Positions 34,506 to 44,939 are shown, counted from the stretch's first letter. The stretch is 64,000 nucleotides of DNA from an uncultured Verrucomicrobiota bacterium (GCA_903939515.1 CAJAHH010000012.1:1-64000), one strand, 5' to 3'. Notes: generated by a model not told the origin, from the sequence alone. A program made the numbers and translations.

Positions 34506-34682
34506 CCGAACTGATTCTGTGGGGCCAAAGGGTGGCGTGGCGGATTCTTTTGCAAGACGAGGCAAGAGTTGAAGAGCGAGCCCTGCTGAGGCTTGTGCTG
34601 GAGGCCCGTAACGGGCAAACAACGACGCTCGAGCGGAAGAAGGTATCAGCCAGCCGGGCCCATCCAATTGAATCCTTGCGGC
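34506..34682 (+). repeat. Diverged copy of the 190-bp inverted-end repeat
   Basis: The left part CCGAACTGATTCTGTGGGGC and the interior TTCTTTTGCAAGACGAGGCA, CGTAACGGGCAAACAACGA and GAGCGGAAGAAGG align in order with the complete element at 20172-20361. The right end CATCCAATTGAATCCTTGCGG keeps the inverted end with two changes. It fills most of the divergent 348-base space between the PAP2 and glycosyltransferase genes, which otherwise shows nothing distinctive. Confidence 0.75.
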
Positions 34683-34782
34683 TCATCTGACCCTGAAGCA
34701 GTTCATCCACTCTCAGCACAATCCCAACTCACAGCACCCTTCGGCTTTCCGTTGACCCTCGAATTTGCCAGCCTCGGAAACG

Positions 34783-36288
34783 ATGGAAGGCTCAATCGGG
34801 TCCCCGAGAGAACACGGTCAATGGCCCGCTTGGAGCTGGGTGGTCCTGCTCGCGGTGGCTCTGAGCTGTTTCGGCGCCGGATCGTGGTTGTTGCCTTTGA
34901 TGGACCGGGATGAACCTCGTTTTGCAGAAGCCTCCCGGGAGATGCTCGAAACTGGCAACTGGGTGGTGCCCCATTTGAATGGCGAGTACCGCTTCGACAA
35001 ACCCCCTCTCATTTACTGGCTCCAGGCTGGAAGTATTTCTCTTTTGGAGGCCACCGAAATGGCGGTACGACTGCCCTCCATCCTCTGTGCCACTCTGACC
35101 ACCGGTTTGCTCGCCCTCTGGGGACGAAGCCTCGCCGGAAACTGTGCCGGAATGATGGCCGGGATTCTCTGGGTCACCTGCCCCCAAGCCTTTGTCCACG
35201 CCCACCTCGCCGTTGCGGACATGGTGATGGTGTTTTTCTTCACCCTGTCGAGCTGGTCCGGGTGGGAACTGCATCAGGCCCGTGGTCGGAGACGAGCCAT
35301 TGCCGGATGGTTCTGGGTTTTCTTCACCTCATTAGCCTTAGGATTTCTCGCCAAGGGGCCCGTGGCTTGGCTGGCAGCTATGCCGGCCATTTTCTTGGCC
35401 TTTGGACGACTATCTTCGCCGTCCGATCCTCCCAGTCCTTGGCGGCAACCCAAACTGTGGTGGTTGGGCGGAGCACTGACTCTGGGACTTGTGGCCATTT
35501 GGGGCATTCCAGCCCTGTTGGCGACTCGGGGCGAATATTTCCAGGTGGGCATCGGCAAGCACGTCGTTGCTCGGTCTGTCGGGGTATTGGAAGGTCATGG
35601 ACTAAAGGGATTGCGCGGCTATCTAGGCAGTTTGCCCTTCTACGGACTGACGCTGCTGGTGGGATTTCTTCCCTGGTCTCCTTGGCTAGTTACTTTGGTC
35701 TGGCGCGCTCGAACAGCCACTCCCCTCTCCCCCATCGACCGATACCTCTTGGCGGGCATCGCCGGAGTGTTTGTGGTCTTCACCCTAATCCGAACCAAGC
35801 TCCCGCATTATACCCTGCCAGCTTTTCCTCTCATCGCACTCTGGTTGGGCAAGGCCATTGCCAGCAGTCCACCGACTTGGCGGCTGTTCCAGAGGCTGAC
35901 GGTCGGTACCTTAGTCCTCCTGTTACTAGTGGCCTTGCCGGGCCTGGGACTATTTTCCCGCCTGCTGCCGGTGCCTCGCCTCGCCGAAGACTGCCGGCGC
36001 TGGATCAACCCCAAGACCGAACTGGCGACCCTCGAATTCCATGAACCCAGCCTCTACTGGTACCTGCGACCCAAGGGTGGGCCCTGGATCCAGCACCTGA
36101 AAGACGAGGCGGCCGCGCGGGAGTTTATGGCCCGACCCGGATCGCGACTTTGTGTTTTGCCCGACGGAGAGTCCTTCGGTCACCTGAGCGCACGGTTTCC
36201 TGAGCTGCGAATAATCCGTGTGGGGGGCTTCAACCCGGCCAATGGCAAGGGTATCCAATTGAGAGCATTGATCCGGGAAACGCCTTAA
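34783..36288 (+). CDS. ArnT-like glycosyltransferase family 39 membrane protein
   Basis: The 501-residue polytopic membrane protein of the PMT/GT39 clan has ten or more helices. The first extracytoplasmic loop carries the catalytic acidic region DRDEPRFAEASREM, followed by NGEYRFDKPPLIYWLQ, which matches the substrate-binding loop of ArnT and related mannosyl/aminoarabinose transferases. Later phrases IRTKLPHYTLPAFPLIALWLGK and FLPWSPWLVTLVW are also typical. Enzymes of this kind move a sugar from undecaprenyl phosphate to lipid A, glycan or protein at the periplasmic face. The start at 34783 (MEGS) was preferred over an upstream TTG at 34765. The acceptor cannot be told from sequence. Confidence 0.88.
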   Translation: MEGSIGSPREHGQWPAWSWVVLLAVALSCFGAGSWLLPLMDRDEPRFAEASREMLETGNWVVPHLNGEYRFDKPPLIYWLQAGSISLLEATEMAVRLPSILCATLTTGLLALWGRSLAGNCAGMMAGILWVTCPQAFVHAHLAVADMVMVFFFTLSSWSGWELHQARGRRRAIAGWFWVFFTSLALGFLAKGPVAWLAAMPAIFLAFGRLSSPSDPPSPWRQPKLWWLGGALTLGLVAIWGIPALLATRGEYFQVGIGKHVVARSVGVLEGHGLKGLRGYLGSLPFYGLTLLVGFLPWSPWLVTLVWRARTATPLSPIDRYLLAGIAGVFVVFTLIRTKLPHYTLPAFPLIALWLGKAIASSPPTWRLFQRLTVGTLVLLLLVALPGLGLFSRLLPVPRLAEDCRRWINPKTELATLEFHEPSLYWYLRPKGGPWIQHLKDEAAAREFMARPGSRLCVLPDGESFGHLSARFPELRIIRVGGFNPANGKGIQLRALIRETP

Positions 36289-36403
36289 GCAGGACTGAAA
36301 GCCGGCGAGCGAATTCGCAGCTTCAACTCGGAGGAGTGGACGACCGCTAATTTTGATGATCGGACACTTGAAGGAGGAGGCCTTCCCGTTCGATGGTCCC
36401 TGC

Positions 36404-38404
36404 ATGTTCCGCAGACTCGTCCTCGCCAGTGCGCTGCTGCTTGTCCCGGTCGCCTCCAAGGCCGACACCGCCAGCGACGCGGCTCAACGGCTCGAAACCC
36501 TCTCGAAGCTGGTCCAAGACACCCACCCACGGGTCCGTCTGGAGGCCCTTCGGGCTCTAGCCAAGATTCCGGGAGCCCGATCTGCCGAGTTGGCTCTGAG
36601 CGTCCTCGAGCAGCCCATGGATCCCACCCTAGACTACGCCCTCTGGTTGACGATCAACGAACTCTCCGAGCCATGGATCGCTGCCTTGGAATCGGGAGCC
36701 TGGAAATCCGAGGGGCGCGAAAAACAATTGGCCTTCGCCCTGAAGGCTATCCGAGCCGAACAGGCCAGCCGAGTTTTGGGGCGCGTCATCCAAGAGCGCC
36801 GTCTCCCGCGGGATGGCTCCGGCCCCTGGATCGAGCTCATCGGTCAGGCCGGTGGCCCCAAAGAATTGGGAGCGCTGCTGCGGCAGACCGTCTCGGGTGG
36901 TTTCGATGATGCTGCCACGGCTCGCGCCCTGACCTCGCTGGGCGAAGCGGCCAGAACCCGCAAGGTGCGGCCCGAGGGCGATGCCACGGGCATTCTGGGA
37001 TTGCTGGAATCCTCGAACGACTCCGTCCGTGCAGCCACGTTGCGCCTCACCGGCGATTGGAAGACTCCGCCTCCGGCCCAATCCTTGACCCGCCTGGCCA
37101 ATGACCCGTCCGAACAAGTCCGAACCACAGTCTTCGAGGTCCTTCGCCTCCAAGGGGCCGGAAGCCTGCCTCTCCTCAAGCAACTGGCGGAAGACAAAGA
37201 TCCCGCGACCCGACGCCGTGCGGTTTTGACTTGGGCAGCGCTAGACCTCAGTGGGGCCGGGGCCGCGGTGGTCTCCGCCGTCCAGGGGTTGGATCAGGAA
37301 CAAATCGCCCAGGAGTTCTGGCGTTCATTGCTGGCAATCAAGGGTTCTGGAAAACAATTAGCAGCCCTCTTGCCCGCTTCGGGGATTCCCGCCGCGGCAG
37401 CCCGTACCGGCATGCGGGTGGCTCGCGAAGGCGGCCGTAATGACATGGAATTGGTGCTCACGCTCGCCAAGGGGGCCGGCTTGTCCGCCGACACCCAGGC
37501 CTTCACCGACCAACTCATCCGCGAAATGGCCACCCGGGCGGCGGCCAGCGGCAATCCGCAACGCGGTGAGCTCGTCTACCGCCGATCCGACTTGGCCTGC
37601 ATCACCTGCCACGCCATCGGCGGAGCGGGTGGACGGGTCGGTCCGGACATGACCTCCATCGGGGCCAGCGCACAGCCCGATTACCTGGTGGAATCACTGC
37701 TAATGCCCAATGCCAAAATCAAAGAGGGTTATCATGGCGTGGTCGTGGAGACCAAGGATGGCCAGACCCTGTCTGGAACCGTGGTCCGAGAGTCGGCGAG
37801 CGAGCTAGTCCTGCGCGGCACGGCCAACCAGGAAATCGTCCTCGCCAAGTCGAATCTAGAATCTCGCAATCAGGCCTCCGCCTCATTAATGCCGGCCGGC
37901 CTCCTCGACTCGCTCAATGAAGCCGAGCAGCTCGATCTGGTTGCGTTCCTCTCACAACTGGGCAAACCCGGTGAATTCGATGCCAGCAAGGGTGGCGTGG
38001 CCCGCAAATGGCGCTTGGCCAACATCGTCCACACCGACCAGCAAAATGGCCAGTCCGACTGGATGTGGAAAAAACCCCTCGAGGACAAGCGCTGGACCGA
38101 GGTCCTCTCCCGGGTCAATGGAGATCTCACGCGGACCCTCATGGAGGGCGCAACCAAGGCCAATATTTGGTCCTCAAAAATCGCCGTACTGGCGGTGACC
38201 GAGATCCAGTTGGCCCAACCAGGCACTGTCCGCTTCCAACTCACCGCCGCTCAGGGCGCCGAACTGTGGGTGGACGGATCGAAGGTGAATGGCTCAGTAT
38301 CCCTAGCCGCCGGTACACACCGCGTCTTGGTGCGCATCGACCCCAACCACATCCCTGACAAGATTCGTCTGGAAACCAAAGACGCCTCGTTCGTGCTGAA
38401 CTAA
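36404..38404 (+). CDS. HEAT-repeat protein with cytochrome c domain
   Basis: The 666-residue secreted protein has a signal peptide (MFRRLVLASALLLVPVASKA), a long HEAT/ARM-like helical region (about 25-370, repeats such as VRLEALRALAKIPG and PSEQVRTTVFEVLRLQG), and then a single-haem cytochrome c domain (CITCHAIGGAGGRVGPD, with CxxCH near residue 399). A planctomycete-type C-terminal part follows that includes DGQTLSGTVVRESASELVLR, reading like the usual verrucomicrobial haem-binding tail domain, and a beta-rich segment with AEL WVDG-type sequence. Such proteins accompany sugar oxidation or degradation systems. ATG at 36404 was chosen for the signal peptide; the open frame starts at 36353. Confidence 0.85.
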   Translation: MFRRLVLASALLLVPVASKADTASDAAQRLETLSKLVQDTHPRVRLEALRALAKIPGARSAELALSVLEQPMDPTLDYALWLTINELSEPWIAALESGAWKSEGREKQLAFALKAIRAEQASRVLGRVIQERRLPRDGSGPWIELIGQAGGPKELGALLRQTVSGGFDDAATARALTSLGEAARTRKVRPEGDATGILGLLESSNDSVRAATLRLTGDWKTPPPAQSLTRLANDPSEQVRTTVFEVLRLQGAGSLPLLKQLAEDKDPATRRRAVLTWAALDLSGAGAAVVSAVQGLDQEQIAQEFWRSLLAIKGSGKQLAALLPASGIPAAAARTGMRVAREGGRNDMELVLTLAKGAGLSADTQAFTDQLIREMATRAAASGNPQRGELVYRRSDLACITCHAIGGAGGRVGPDMTSIGASAQPDYLVESLLMPNAKIKEGYHGVVVETKDGQTLSGTVVRESASELVLRGTANQEIVLAKSNLESRNQASASLMPAGLLDSLNEAEQLDLVAFLSQLGKPGEFDASKGGVARKWRLANIVHTDQQNGQSDWMWKKPLEDKRWTEVLSRVNGDLTRTLMEGATKANIWSSKIAVLAVTEIQLAQPGTVRFQLTAAQGAELWVDGSKVNGSVSLAAGTHRVLVRIDPNHIPDKIRLETKDASFVLN

Positions 38405-38709
38405 TCCAGAAGGATGCCGTTGGCACGGCGGTGATTGCAGGGCCAATTTCTTTTCCAAGACGAGGCGTTGGCACTCTCCATGGCAGGCAATCACGACGGG
38501 CAGTGCCACAGAGCCGGACCGCCACAGTGCCGGACCGCTCGGAGATCGGTCCCTACCTCGGAAGCCCTCAGGCTGCATCCGGGGGGTGGTACGGCTTCCG
38601 GGGGTTTTAGGAAGGTCCTTGGGCGGCCTCCGGGTGGCCGAAAACAACGGTCAGTGACGGTGTGAAAACTACTGAGCCCAGAAACTCAACAGCCTCCTCT
38701 CTGGCGTCC
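38405..38709. other. Intergenic stretch with repeat fragments only
   Basis: About 305 bases without a gene. Bases 38443-38467 (AATTTCTTTTCCAAGACGAGGCG core) resemble the interior of the 190-bp repeat; a small direct repeat GCCGGACCGC occurs twice near 38510-38540; and the third copy of the short GTGTGAAAAC...CCAGAAACTCAAC motif lies at 38651-38694. Nothing suggests a coding sequence. Confidence 0.6.
38651..38694 (+). repeat. Dispersed intergenic repeat, copy 3 of 3
   Basis: TCAGTGACGGTGTGAAAAC is followed closely by GAGCCCAGAAACTCAACAG. It matches the ends of the copy at 174-240 but with an 8-base spacer, so the middle of that unit appears deleted here. Confidence 0.6.
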
Positions 38710-39450
38710 TCAGCGAGTGGCAGCGTCCCGGGAACGTTTCACCGCCTCGACGATGGCCAAATCATCGTCTCCGCAGTCGCGCACCCGCTCCAGAAACCCC
38801 GGAAGCGTGAGTCCCATACGCCGAAGAAACGGCCGGTCGCCTCCGCACCCGTACATAAGATCCGGTGGCATTTCTCCGCGCAGCTTGAGCCGCGCCTTGA
38901 CGATCAAACGGGGCAACCAAGCGATTCCATCGACAGCATCGGTCTTGAGCGGCAACGCCGACATGGGCACCACCTGCCCTGTCCATTTTCCGTGTAGAAT
39001 TCCCAAAAAGTAATCCCTCCGGATCCTCTGAACATCGAGGACCGTTTCCAAATCGGGCTCGCCATAATCCACGGCGTCCTCAACGAAATCGTAGAGCTCC
39101 TGAACGGAGCATCCGCTGCTGAGCAAGAAGGCGGTATCGGCCGAATCGCACAAGGTCGCCACCGACGAGCGCCCCGAACGGAATGCCGACAGGGCTCGAT
39201 CGTACACGGCTCGGAACTGCTCGCTCCATGGGTCCGTTTCCGGTGCTTCCGCCAAGAACTGACGCGCGGACTCCACCTGATCGGCGGGCACCTTCACTTG
39301 AATACCCCCCGCACCCATGGAGTAGCCACCGCTACTGAGGGCAGCATCGACCCCGTGAATAAATGGGGTGAACCCGGCGGATTCCAATCGGGTCGCCATG
39401 AGGTCAGCCTCGACCAAAACAAAGACTCGGGAGAGTGTCACCAATTCCAT
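38710..39450 (-). CDS. DUF2007-DUF5069 domain protein
   Basis: The 246-residue protein combines two small uncharacterised modules. Residues 1-70 look like DUF2007, a signal-transducing-type fold (MELVTLSRVFVLVEADLMAT, then GFTPFIHG and IQVKVPADQVESARQFL). Residues about 85-245 look like DUF5069, with IAWLPRLIVKARLKLRGEM, YGCGGDRPFLRRMGL and VLDVQRIRRDYFLG. Neither has a proven function, though DUF2007 proteins resemble PII-like signalling folds. No catalytic motif is visible. It lies between the HEAT/cytochrome gene (convergent) and mlaD on the same strand, 100 bases away. Confidence 0.75.
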   Translation of the reverse strand: MELVTLSRVFVLVEADLMATRLESAGFTPFIHGVDAALSSGGYSMGAGGIQVKVPADQVESARQFLAEAPETDPWSEQFRAVYDRALSAFRSGRSSVATLCDSADTAFLLSSGCSVQELYDFVEDAVDYGEPDLETVLDVQRIRRDYFLGILHGKWTGQVVPMSALPLKTDAVDGIAWLPRLIVKARLKLRGEMPPDLMYGCGGDRPFLRRMGLTLPGFLERVRDCGDDDLAIVEAVKRSRDAATR

Positions 39451-39550
39451 GTAAGGAAGGTCTAACCCTCACCCGCGACTGTCAATCGGTCCGGCCCGCA
39501 GTGCCCGGATAGAACGATCGTCGGTCCATCAGCCATGGAATGGTCCTGGA

Positions 39551-40558
39551 TCAGCGGAACGGGCCGCGACCTGGATAGCCTGTGGTATTGGTTAGCGGTT
39601 GCAAGCGACGGGGTTTCCAGAAAAGACCGTTGTTGGCGAGGTTGCTCGACACGGTATTGAAGTTGAGCAGCGTGGCCCCCAACTCGGACTGGAGCTTGGG
39701 GTCCTTGAGCAAGGCCCCAACGGCTCCACGCCCCGCCTGAAGGTCCTGCGTCAAGTCGCGCACCGCCAAAGAGGCATCTCGAAATCCGCCCAATGCTTCG
39801 CGCAACGCGGTCTCATTGGTGGCAACCAAAGTGTCAGCACGCACCAATAGCGAGTCGGCCCGGGCCGCCAGGGCCCCAACCTGGCCTGCCAGCGGAGTCA
39901 AGGTCGCCGAAAATGCCCGAAGATTACTCACCGTCGCCGCAACGGCAGGTTTCTCAGAGGACACCAGCGACTCTACCTCGCCCAGCGTACGATCCAACCG
40001 CTCGGACGTCCGCCGCAGGTTGGCTAGCGTGTTGGTCACGTCCTTGAGGGTCGACGCCGAGAGAATCATGCGATCCACCCGCTCGACCACTTGGTCCAGT
40101 CGAGTCATGAGCCCCACGGCACTGCGGGCCGCCTCCTGCAAATTGAAGGGATCCACAGCGGTCACGACGGCCCCATCCTGAAGCGCCGGAGCCGCATTCT
40201 TCGTCGGAATGATCGCTACGAACTGATCACCCAGGAACCCGCTCTGCTCAATCTCGAAGCGGGCGTCACCATAGATGGTCACTGGTTTTTCGATGCGGCA
40301 CTGGATGGACACCCTCCGGCCGTCAGCCGAAAGCGATATGTCCTCGACGGAGCCAATGCGGACACCGGACATGTTGACCGGTGCGCCCGCGACCAACCCA
40401 CCGACATTGCCGGCGGAAATCAGGATCGTTCGGCCGGAACGCCAAAAGGACGCTCCCTTGCTGAAGTGGATAAGCAATGCGGCGATCAGCACGAGTCCGA
40501 TCAGGACAAAGAGGCCGACCTGTGCTGCGGGGGATTTTCGTTCCATGAACTCACTCAT
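39551..40558 (-). CDS. mlaD: MCE-domain substrate-binding protein (MlaD)
   Basis: The 335-residue inner-membrane-anchored protein has one N-terminal helix (AAQVGLFVLIGLVLIAALLI), then an MCE domain (GGLVAGAPVNMSGVRIGSVEDISL...VSIQCRIEKPVTIYGDARFEIEQSGFLGDQFVAII, described here in pieces). A long helical C-terminal segment (about 140-290) is rich in Leu, Ala and Arg, with a repetitive look that suits a needle or tunnel extension. MCE proteins bind lipids and bridge the periplasm. The start overlaps the mlaF stop by ATGA. The operon order mlaE-mlaF-mlaD on the minus strand is the core of an outer-membrane lipid transporter. Confidence 0.92.
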   Translation of the reverse strand: MSEFMERKSPAAQVGLFVLIGLVLIAALLIHFSKGASFWRSGRTILISAGNVGGLVAGAPVNMSGVRIGSVEDISLSADGRRVSIQCRIEKPVTIYGDARFEIEQSGFLGDQFVAIIPTKNAAPALQDGAVVTAVDPFNLQEAARSAVGLMTRLDQVVERVDRMILSASTLKDVTNTLANLRRTSERLDRTLGEVESLVSSEKPAVAATVSNLRAFSATLTPLAGQVGALAARADSLLVRADTLVATNETALREALGGFRDASLAVRDLTQDLQAGRGAVGALLKDPKLQSELGATLLNFNTVSSNLANNGLFWKPRRLQPLTNTTGYPGRGPFR

Positions 40559-41298
40559 TCAGATTTTTGTGGCGTCGAGATGCCGTTGACGAATCGATAA
40601 ATCACTGGATCCGTCGATTCCAAGATTTGCGAAGTCGGTCCCTCGGAATAGATCCGCCCTTCATGGAGCATGAGGATCCTATTGCTGATCGTGCGGGCGC
40701 TCTTCATGTCATGGGTCACAGCGATACTGGTGACGTGAAGGGTTTCCCAAACCCGGCGGATGAGTCGATCAATGTTGTCCGCTGCGATCGGGTCTAAGCC
40801 GGTGGTGGGTTCGTCGTAGAGCACGATCTCCGGCCGGTAAACGATCGCTCGGGCCAAACCGACCCGCTTGCGCATGCCGCCGGAGAGTTCGCTGGGCATC
40901 TTGTGACCAATCCCCGGCAATTCCACCATGTCTAGGGCCTCATCGATTCGGCGACGGATCTCGGTCTCCGACTCCAGACCCTGCCGGCGAAGCACAAACC
41001 CCACGTTCTCTTCGACGGTCAGCGAATCGAAGAGGGCTGCCATCTGGAAGAGCATCCCGTATTTCCGTCGCACCCGAAGGAGGCTGCGTTCGTCCATCGT
41101 TGTGATGTCCTCACCATCCACCCGAATGGTTCCGGAATCTGGCTGGAGCAATCCAATGAGGTGCTTGAGCAAGATACTCTTGCCGCCACCGCTGCGGCCG
41201 ATGATGACGACCGCCTCACCGCGTTGGATGTCCAAGGACACCCCTTGGAGAACCGTTTGGTTCCCGAACTTCTTGGTGACGTCTCGAACCTCGATCAT
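40555..41298 (-). CDS. mlaF: ABC transporter ATPase (MlaF-like)
   Basis: The 247-residue ATPase powers the lipid transporter. It has the Walker A IIGRSGGGKSILLKHLIGLL, the Q-loop region, the signature ELSGGMRKRVGLARAI (LSGGM variant), Walker B IVLYDEPTTGLDP and the H-loop VTHDMKSA. The motifs are complete, so it should hydrolyse ATP. It lies nine bases after mlaE and overlaps the mlaD start by four bases, consistent with one operon. Confidence 0.94.
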   Translation of the reverse strand: MIEVRDVTKKFGNQTVLQGVSLDIQRGEAVVIIGRSGGGKSILLKHLIGLLQPDSGTIRVDGEDITTMDERSLLRVRRKYGMLFQMAALFDSLTVEENVGFVLRRQGLESETEIRRRIDEALDMVELPGIGHKMPSELSGGMRKRVGLARAIVYRPEIVLYDEPTTGLDPIAADNIDRLIRRVWETLHVTSIAVTHDMKSARTISNRILMLHEGRIYSEGPTSQILESTDPVIYRFVNGISTPQKSE

Positions 41299-41307
41299 GG
41301 ATTCAAG

Positions 41308-42087
41308 TTAGGAGTAGAACACGCGCGACAGGAACAGCGTGAGGAAGAAGTTAACGATCAGGATGCTAATGCTCGCGGCTACCACTGCCTCGGTCGTGGC
41401 CTTTCCGACCCCTTCGGCTCCCCCCTGGCAGGTCAGTCCCTTGTGGCAACTGACCACAGCGATGATGGCTCCGAAAACAAAGGATTTGATCAAACCTGTC
41501 AGCACGTCCGGGGGATCGGTGTACCGGGTCATATTTACCAAATAGTACGCACTGTCGATGCCGAGCAAATTCACCCCCACCCACCAACTGGAGACGATAC
41601 CCACCACCACAGACTCTGCGGTCAGCAACGGGGCCGAGGCCAGAAGCGCCAGGAAGCGCGGCATCACCAGCGTGTCCACCGGGTGCGCTGCGAGGGTCCG
41701 GAGGGCATCGATCTGCTCAGTCACCTTCATTGTGCCCAACTCGGCGGTCATGGAGGCTCCCACCCGACCGGTGAGCATCAAGGCCGCGAGCACCGGCCCC
41801 AACTCGCTACTCATGCCGATGCTAACCACCGCGCCGGTCGCGGTGTCCATCTTCACCTTGTGGAACTGCAAGAATGTCTGGGCACACAGCACCATGCCCG
41901 TAGCTGCTCCCGTGGTAATCACCACACTCTGGCTCTTCACCCCGATGAAATGAAGTTGGTAGATAAAATCCTTCCAGGACGGCCGCTGATGATGAAAGGA
42001 GGCGATGGACTCCATCAGCAATTGGGAAACCTCTCCAAGCTGGGTGATGAAGGAGCGGAACCGTTGATGGATGAGGTGTACCGGCAC
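41308..42087 (-). CDS. mlaE: Permease of lipid ABC transporter (MlaE)
   Basis: The 259-residue permease has about five to six membrane segments and the MlaE signature: AATGMVLCAQTFLQF, ELGPVLAALMLTGRVGASMTAELGTMKVTEQIDALRTLA (a long conserved stretch, quoted in part as ELGPVLAALMLTGRVG and MKVTEQIDAL) and PRFLALLASAPLLT. It forms the membrane dimer that couples to MlaF and MlaD. The ATG is at 42087. It begins the mlaEFD operon; no mlaB or mlaC gene is near, as is common outside proteobacteria. The substrate direction (retrograde or anterograde) cannot be read from the sequence. Confidence 0.94.
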   Translation of the reverse strand: MPVHLIHQRFRSFITQLGEVSQLLMESIASFHHQRPSWKDFIYQLHFIGVKSQSVVITTGAATGMVLCAQTFLQFHKVKMDTATGAVVSIGMSSELGPVLAALMLTGRVGASMTAELGTMKVTEQIDALRTLAAHPVDTLVMPRFLALLASAPLLTAESVVVGIVSSWWVGVNLLGIDSAYYLVNMTRYTDPPDVLTGLIKSFVFGAIIAVVSCHKGLTCQGGAEGVGKATTEAVVAASISILIVNFFLTLFLSRVFYS

Positions 42088-42217
42088 GTAGGATTCCTGT
42101 GAATATCAGAGTGTTTTGCTGGCCTCCTCATTGCCAACCCTCCCAGCGAAAACTCACCGGGAGGGGCACTGTGGACCCTTAAGAAGCAGTGGGGGATTCC
42201 CCTCCTGACTCAGTCGC

Positions 42218-44743
42218 CTAAGAACTCAAGGCCCCCTCGGTCGCCTCGCTTCGCTGTTTGAAGATCAGCTTCTCTGTGTCGGCGGTCACCGTGACAGGCT
42301 GCCCATCCATCAATGTCCCGCGCAGGATTTCATCGGCGAGAGGATCTTCGAGATGCTTCTCGATGGCTCGACGCATTGGGCGAGCGCCGTACTGAGGATC
42401 AAAGCCCTTCTCGATGAGGAATTCCCGAGCCTTGTCGTCGAGAATGACCGTGACGTTTTTGCGACGGATCCGCTCCAACACCTTGGTGATCTCCAGATCG
42501 AGAATGATGTTGAGCTCGGGCTTGCCCAAGGAGCGGAAGACCACGATGTCATCCAAACGGTTGAGGAACTCAGGCCGGAAGAACTTCTTGGCCTCATCCA
42601 ACACCCGGCCTCGCATGGCATCGTAGCTCGCATCGTCACTGGACTTTGAAAAGCCCATGCTGCCCTGCTTGCGCAACGCCTCGGATCCTACGTTTGAGGT
42701 CAGTAGGACGATCGTGTTGCGGAAATCGACCACGCGCCCCAGAGAGTCGGTCAGTTTGCCCTCTTCCAGAATTTGCAGGAGCATGTTGGTCACGTCGGGA
42801 TGCGCCTTTTCGATCTCGTCGAACAGCACCACGGAATAGGGCTGACGGCGCACCTTCTCGGTGAGCTGACCGCCTTCTTCATAACCCACATAACCCGGCG
42901 GCGAACCAATAAGACGGCTCACGGTGAACTTCTCCATGTACTCAGACATGTCGAGTTGGATGAGGGCCTGATTGCTGCCAAACATCTGCTCGGCCAACGT
43001 GCGAGCCAGAAGTGTCTTTCCTACGCCGGTCGGGCCCAGCAGAGCAAAACAGCCGATCGGACGCTTGGGATCCTTGAGGTCGGTTCGGGCACGACGCAGT
43101 GCCTTAGCTAGCGCAGCAACGGCATCTTTCTGACCGACGACCAATTTGGCCAACTCGTCCTCAATGGCCAAGAGCTTCTGCATGTCGGATTGGCCCATCC
43201 GCTTGAGGGGAATGCCCGTCCACTTAGCCACCACTTGAAGGATGTCATCTTCGGTGACCACCACCCGCTTCTCGTCCTTGGCAGTCTTCCAGTCACCCAG
43301 CGTCTTCTCGAGGCGTTCCTTGGCCGATTTCTCATGATCACGCAACTGGGCCGCTCCCTCGAAGTCTTGATCCTTGATGGCCTGTTCTTTCTTCTGCCGC
43401 AGTGACTCGATCTCTGCCTCGATCTCCTTGATGTTGGGCGGTCGCTGCATTGCTCCGATTCGTGCCTTGGAGCCAGCCTCATCGAGCACGTCGATGGCTT
43501 TATCCGGCAGGAATCGGGCCGTAATATAACGGTCGGAAAGCTTCACGCACGCTTCCACGGCATCGGAGGTGAACTCGGCCTTGTGGTGGTCTTCGTACTT
43601 GGACTTGAGACCGGTCAGGATGGCGATTGCATCTTCGACCGACGGCTGCTCCACCTTGACCGTTTGGAAACGGCGCTCGAGAGCGGAGTCCTTTTCGATG
43701 TACTTGCGGTATTCCGTCAGCGTCGTGGCACCCACGATTTGCAGCTCTCCACGGCTGAGAGCCGGCTTGAAAATATTCGAGGCATCCATGGTTCCCTCGG
43801 CCGAGCCGGCCCCCACGATGGTGTGCAGCTCATCGATGAACAGGATGACATTCTTGGCCTTCTTGATTTCGTCCATCACGGCCTTGATCCGCTCCTCGAA
43901 TTGGCCTCGGTACTTGGTGCCCGCCACCATCAACGCGAGATCTAAAGTGATCACCCGCTTGGCGGCCAACAGCTCAGGCACATTGCCCTTAGCAATTTCT
44001 TGGGCCAGCCCCTCGACGATGGCCGTTTTACCCACACCGGCCTCACCCAGTAGCACCGGGTTGTTCTTGGTGCGGCGACAAAGAATCTGGATGACCCGCT
44101 CGATCTCACTACTGCGACCGATGACCGGATCCATATCGCCCTTCTTGGCAATCTCGGTGAGATCGCGACCGAAGGCCTTGAGAGCGGGCGTCTTCTGATC
44201 CTTGTTCTTGTCGCCGCGGGTCGGAGACTTACCGGCCTCAACGGTTTCGGGAGCTGGTTCCTTTTCGCCGCCCTCTTCCTCGCCGGCCTGGAACTGAGGA
44301 TCGAGCTCCTTGAGGATTTCTTGGCGGCATTGCTCGATGTCGACCTCCAAGTTCCGGAGCACCTTGGCTGCCACGCCATCGCCCTCGCGCAACAGACCGA
44401 GCAAGATGTGCTCGGTGCCCACATAGGTATGGTTCAATGCTTTGGCCTCTTTGGCAGCCAGAGCCAAAACCTTCTTCACCCGCGGCGTGTAGGGAATGTT
44501 GCCGCCGGATTTGGCCTCCCCGCCGCCCCGGACTTCCTTCTCCACCTCTTGGCGAACCGTATCCAGATCCAGCCCCATTTTTTGGAGAACATTGACCGCC
44601 ACACCCTGCCCCAGCTTGATTAGCCCGAGCAGCAGATGTTCGGTGCCAACGAAGTTATGGTTGAAGCGATCAGCCTCCTTGCGCGCCAGGGCTAGAACCT
44701 GCTGGGCGCGAGGGGTAAAGTTGTTGAGGGATTCTTCGCTCAT
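42218..44743 (-). CDS. clpC: ClpC-type AAA+ protease subunit
   Basis: The 841-residue HSP100 chaperone unfolds substrates for ClpP. It begins with two Clp N repeats ([20 protein letters not shown], then [16 protein letters not shown]), an AAA1 domain (Walker [16 protein letters not shown], Walker B ILFIDELH), a UVR-type middle segment ([20 protein letters not shown]), and an AAA2 domain ([38 protein letters not shown]). The C-terminal part has [19 protein letters not shown]. Middle domain and tail identify ClpC over ClpA or ClpB. No ClpP is in the window. No CtsR site was searched by eye with confidence. It is a single gene between mlaE and xerC. Confidence 0.95.
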   Translation of the reverse strand: MSEESLNNFTPRAQQVLALARKEADRFNHNFVGTEHLLLGLIKLGQGVAVNVLQKMGLDLDTVRQEVEKEVRGGGEAKSGGNIPYTPRVKKVLALAAKEAKALNHTYVGTEHILLGLLREGDGVAAKVLRNLEVDIEQCRQEILKELDPQFQAGEEEGGEKEPAPETVEAGKSPTRGDKNKDQKTPALKAFGRDLTEIAKKGDMDPVIGRSSEIERVIQILCRRTKNNPVLLGEAGVGKTAIVEGLAQEIAKGNVPELLAAKRVITLDLALMVAGTKYRGQFEERIKAVMDEIKKAKNVILFIDELHTIVGAGSAEGTMDASNIFKPALSRGELQIVGATTLTEYRKYIEKDSALERRFQTVKVEQPSVEDAIAILTGLKSKYEDHHKAEFTSDAVEACVKLSDRYITARFLPDKAIDVLDEAGSKARIGAMQRPPNIKEIEAEIESLRQKKEQAIKDQDFEGAAQLRDHEKSAKERLEKTLGDWKTAKDEKRVVVTEDDILQVVAKWTGIPLKRMGQSDMQKLLAIEDELAKLVVGQKDAVAALAKALRRARTDLKDPKRPIGCFALLGPTGVGKTLLARTLAEQMFGSNQALIQLDMSEYMEKFTVSRLIGSPPGYVGYEEGGQLTEKVRRQPYSVVLFDEIEKAHPDVTNMLLQILEEGKLTDSLGRVVDFRNTIVLLTSNVGSEALRKQGSMGFSKSSDDASYDAMRGRVLDEAKKFFRPEFLNRLDDIVVFRSLGKPELNIILDLEITKVLERIRRKNVTVILDDKAREFLIEKGFDPQYGARPMRRAIEKHLEDPLADEILRGTLMDGQPVTVTADTEKLIFKQRSEATEGALSS

Positions 44744-44863
44744 GGTCTCAAAAGTGCCGGCGCAGCTGTGCGCCCGACGCCCCTAATCTGGTCACCGAAG
44801 CCACATACGTCAAAAGTTCTTCAGTATACCCCCAATTTTCACAGCCTTTACGAAACCCCTCGG

Positions 44864-44933
44864 CCGGAACGATTCAGTTGGGAGGAAAGGGATGGCGTGG
44901 CGGAAGAATTCGCAGCCAGCACGACCGATCCAC
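44864..44933 (+). repeat. Internally deleted copy of the 190-bp inverted-end repeat
   Basis: CCGGAACGATTCAGTTGGG (44864-44882) and GGATGGCGTGGCGGA match the left part of the element at 20172-20361, and GCGGAAGAATTCGCAGCCAG, then CACGACCGATCCA, match the right part. About 120 interior bases are missing. The right inverted end is absent and the element runs straight into the xerC 3' end. Confidence 0.75.
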
Positions 44934-44939
44934 CCAGGC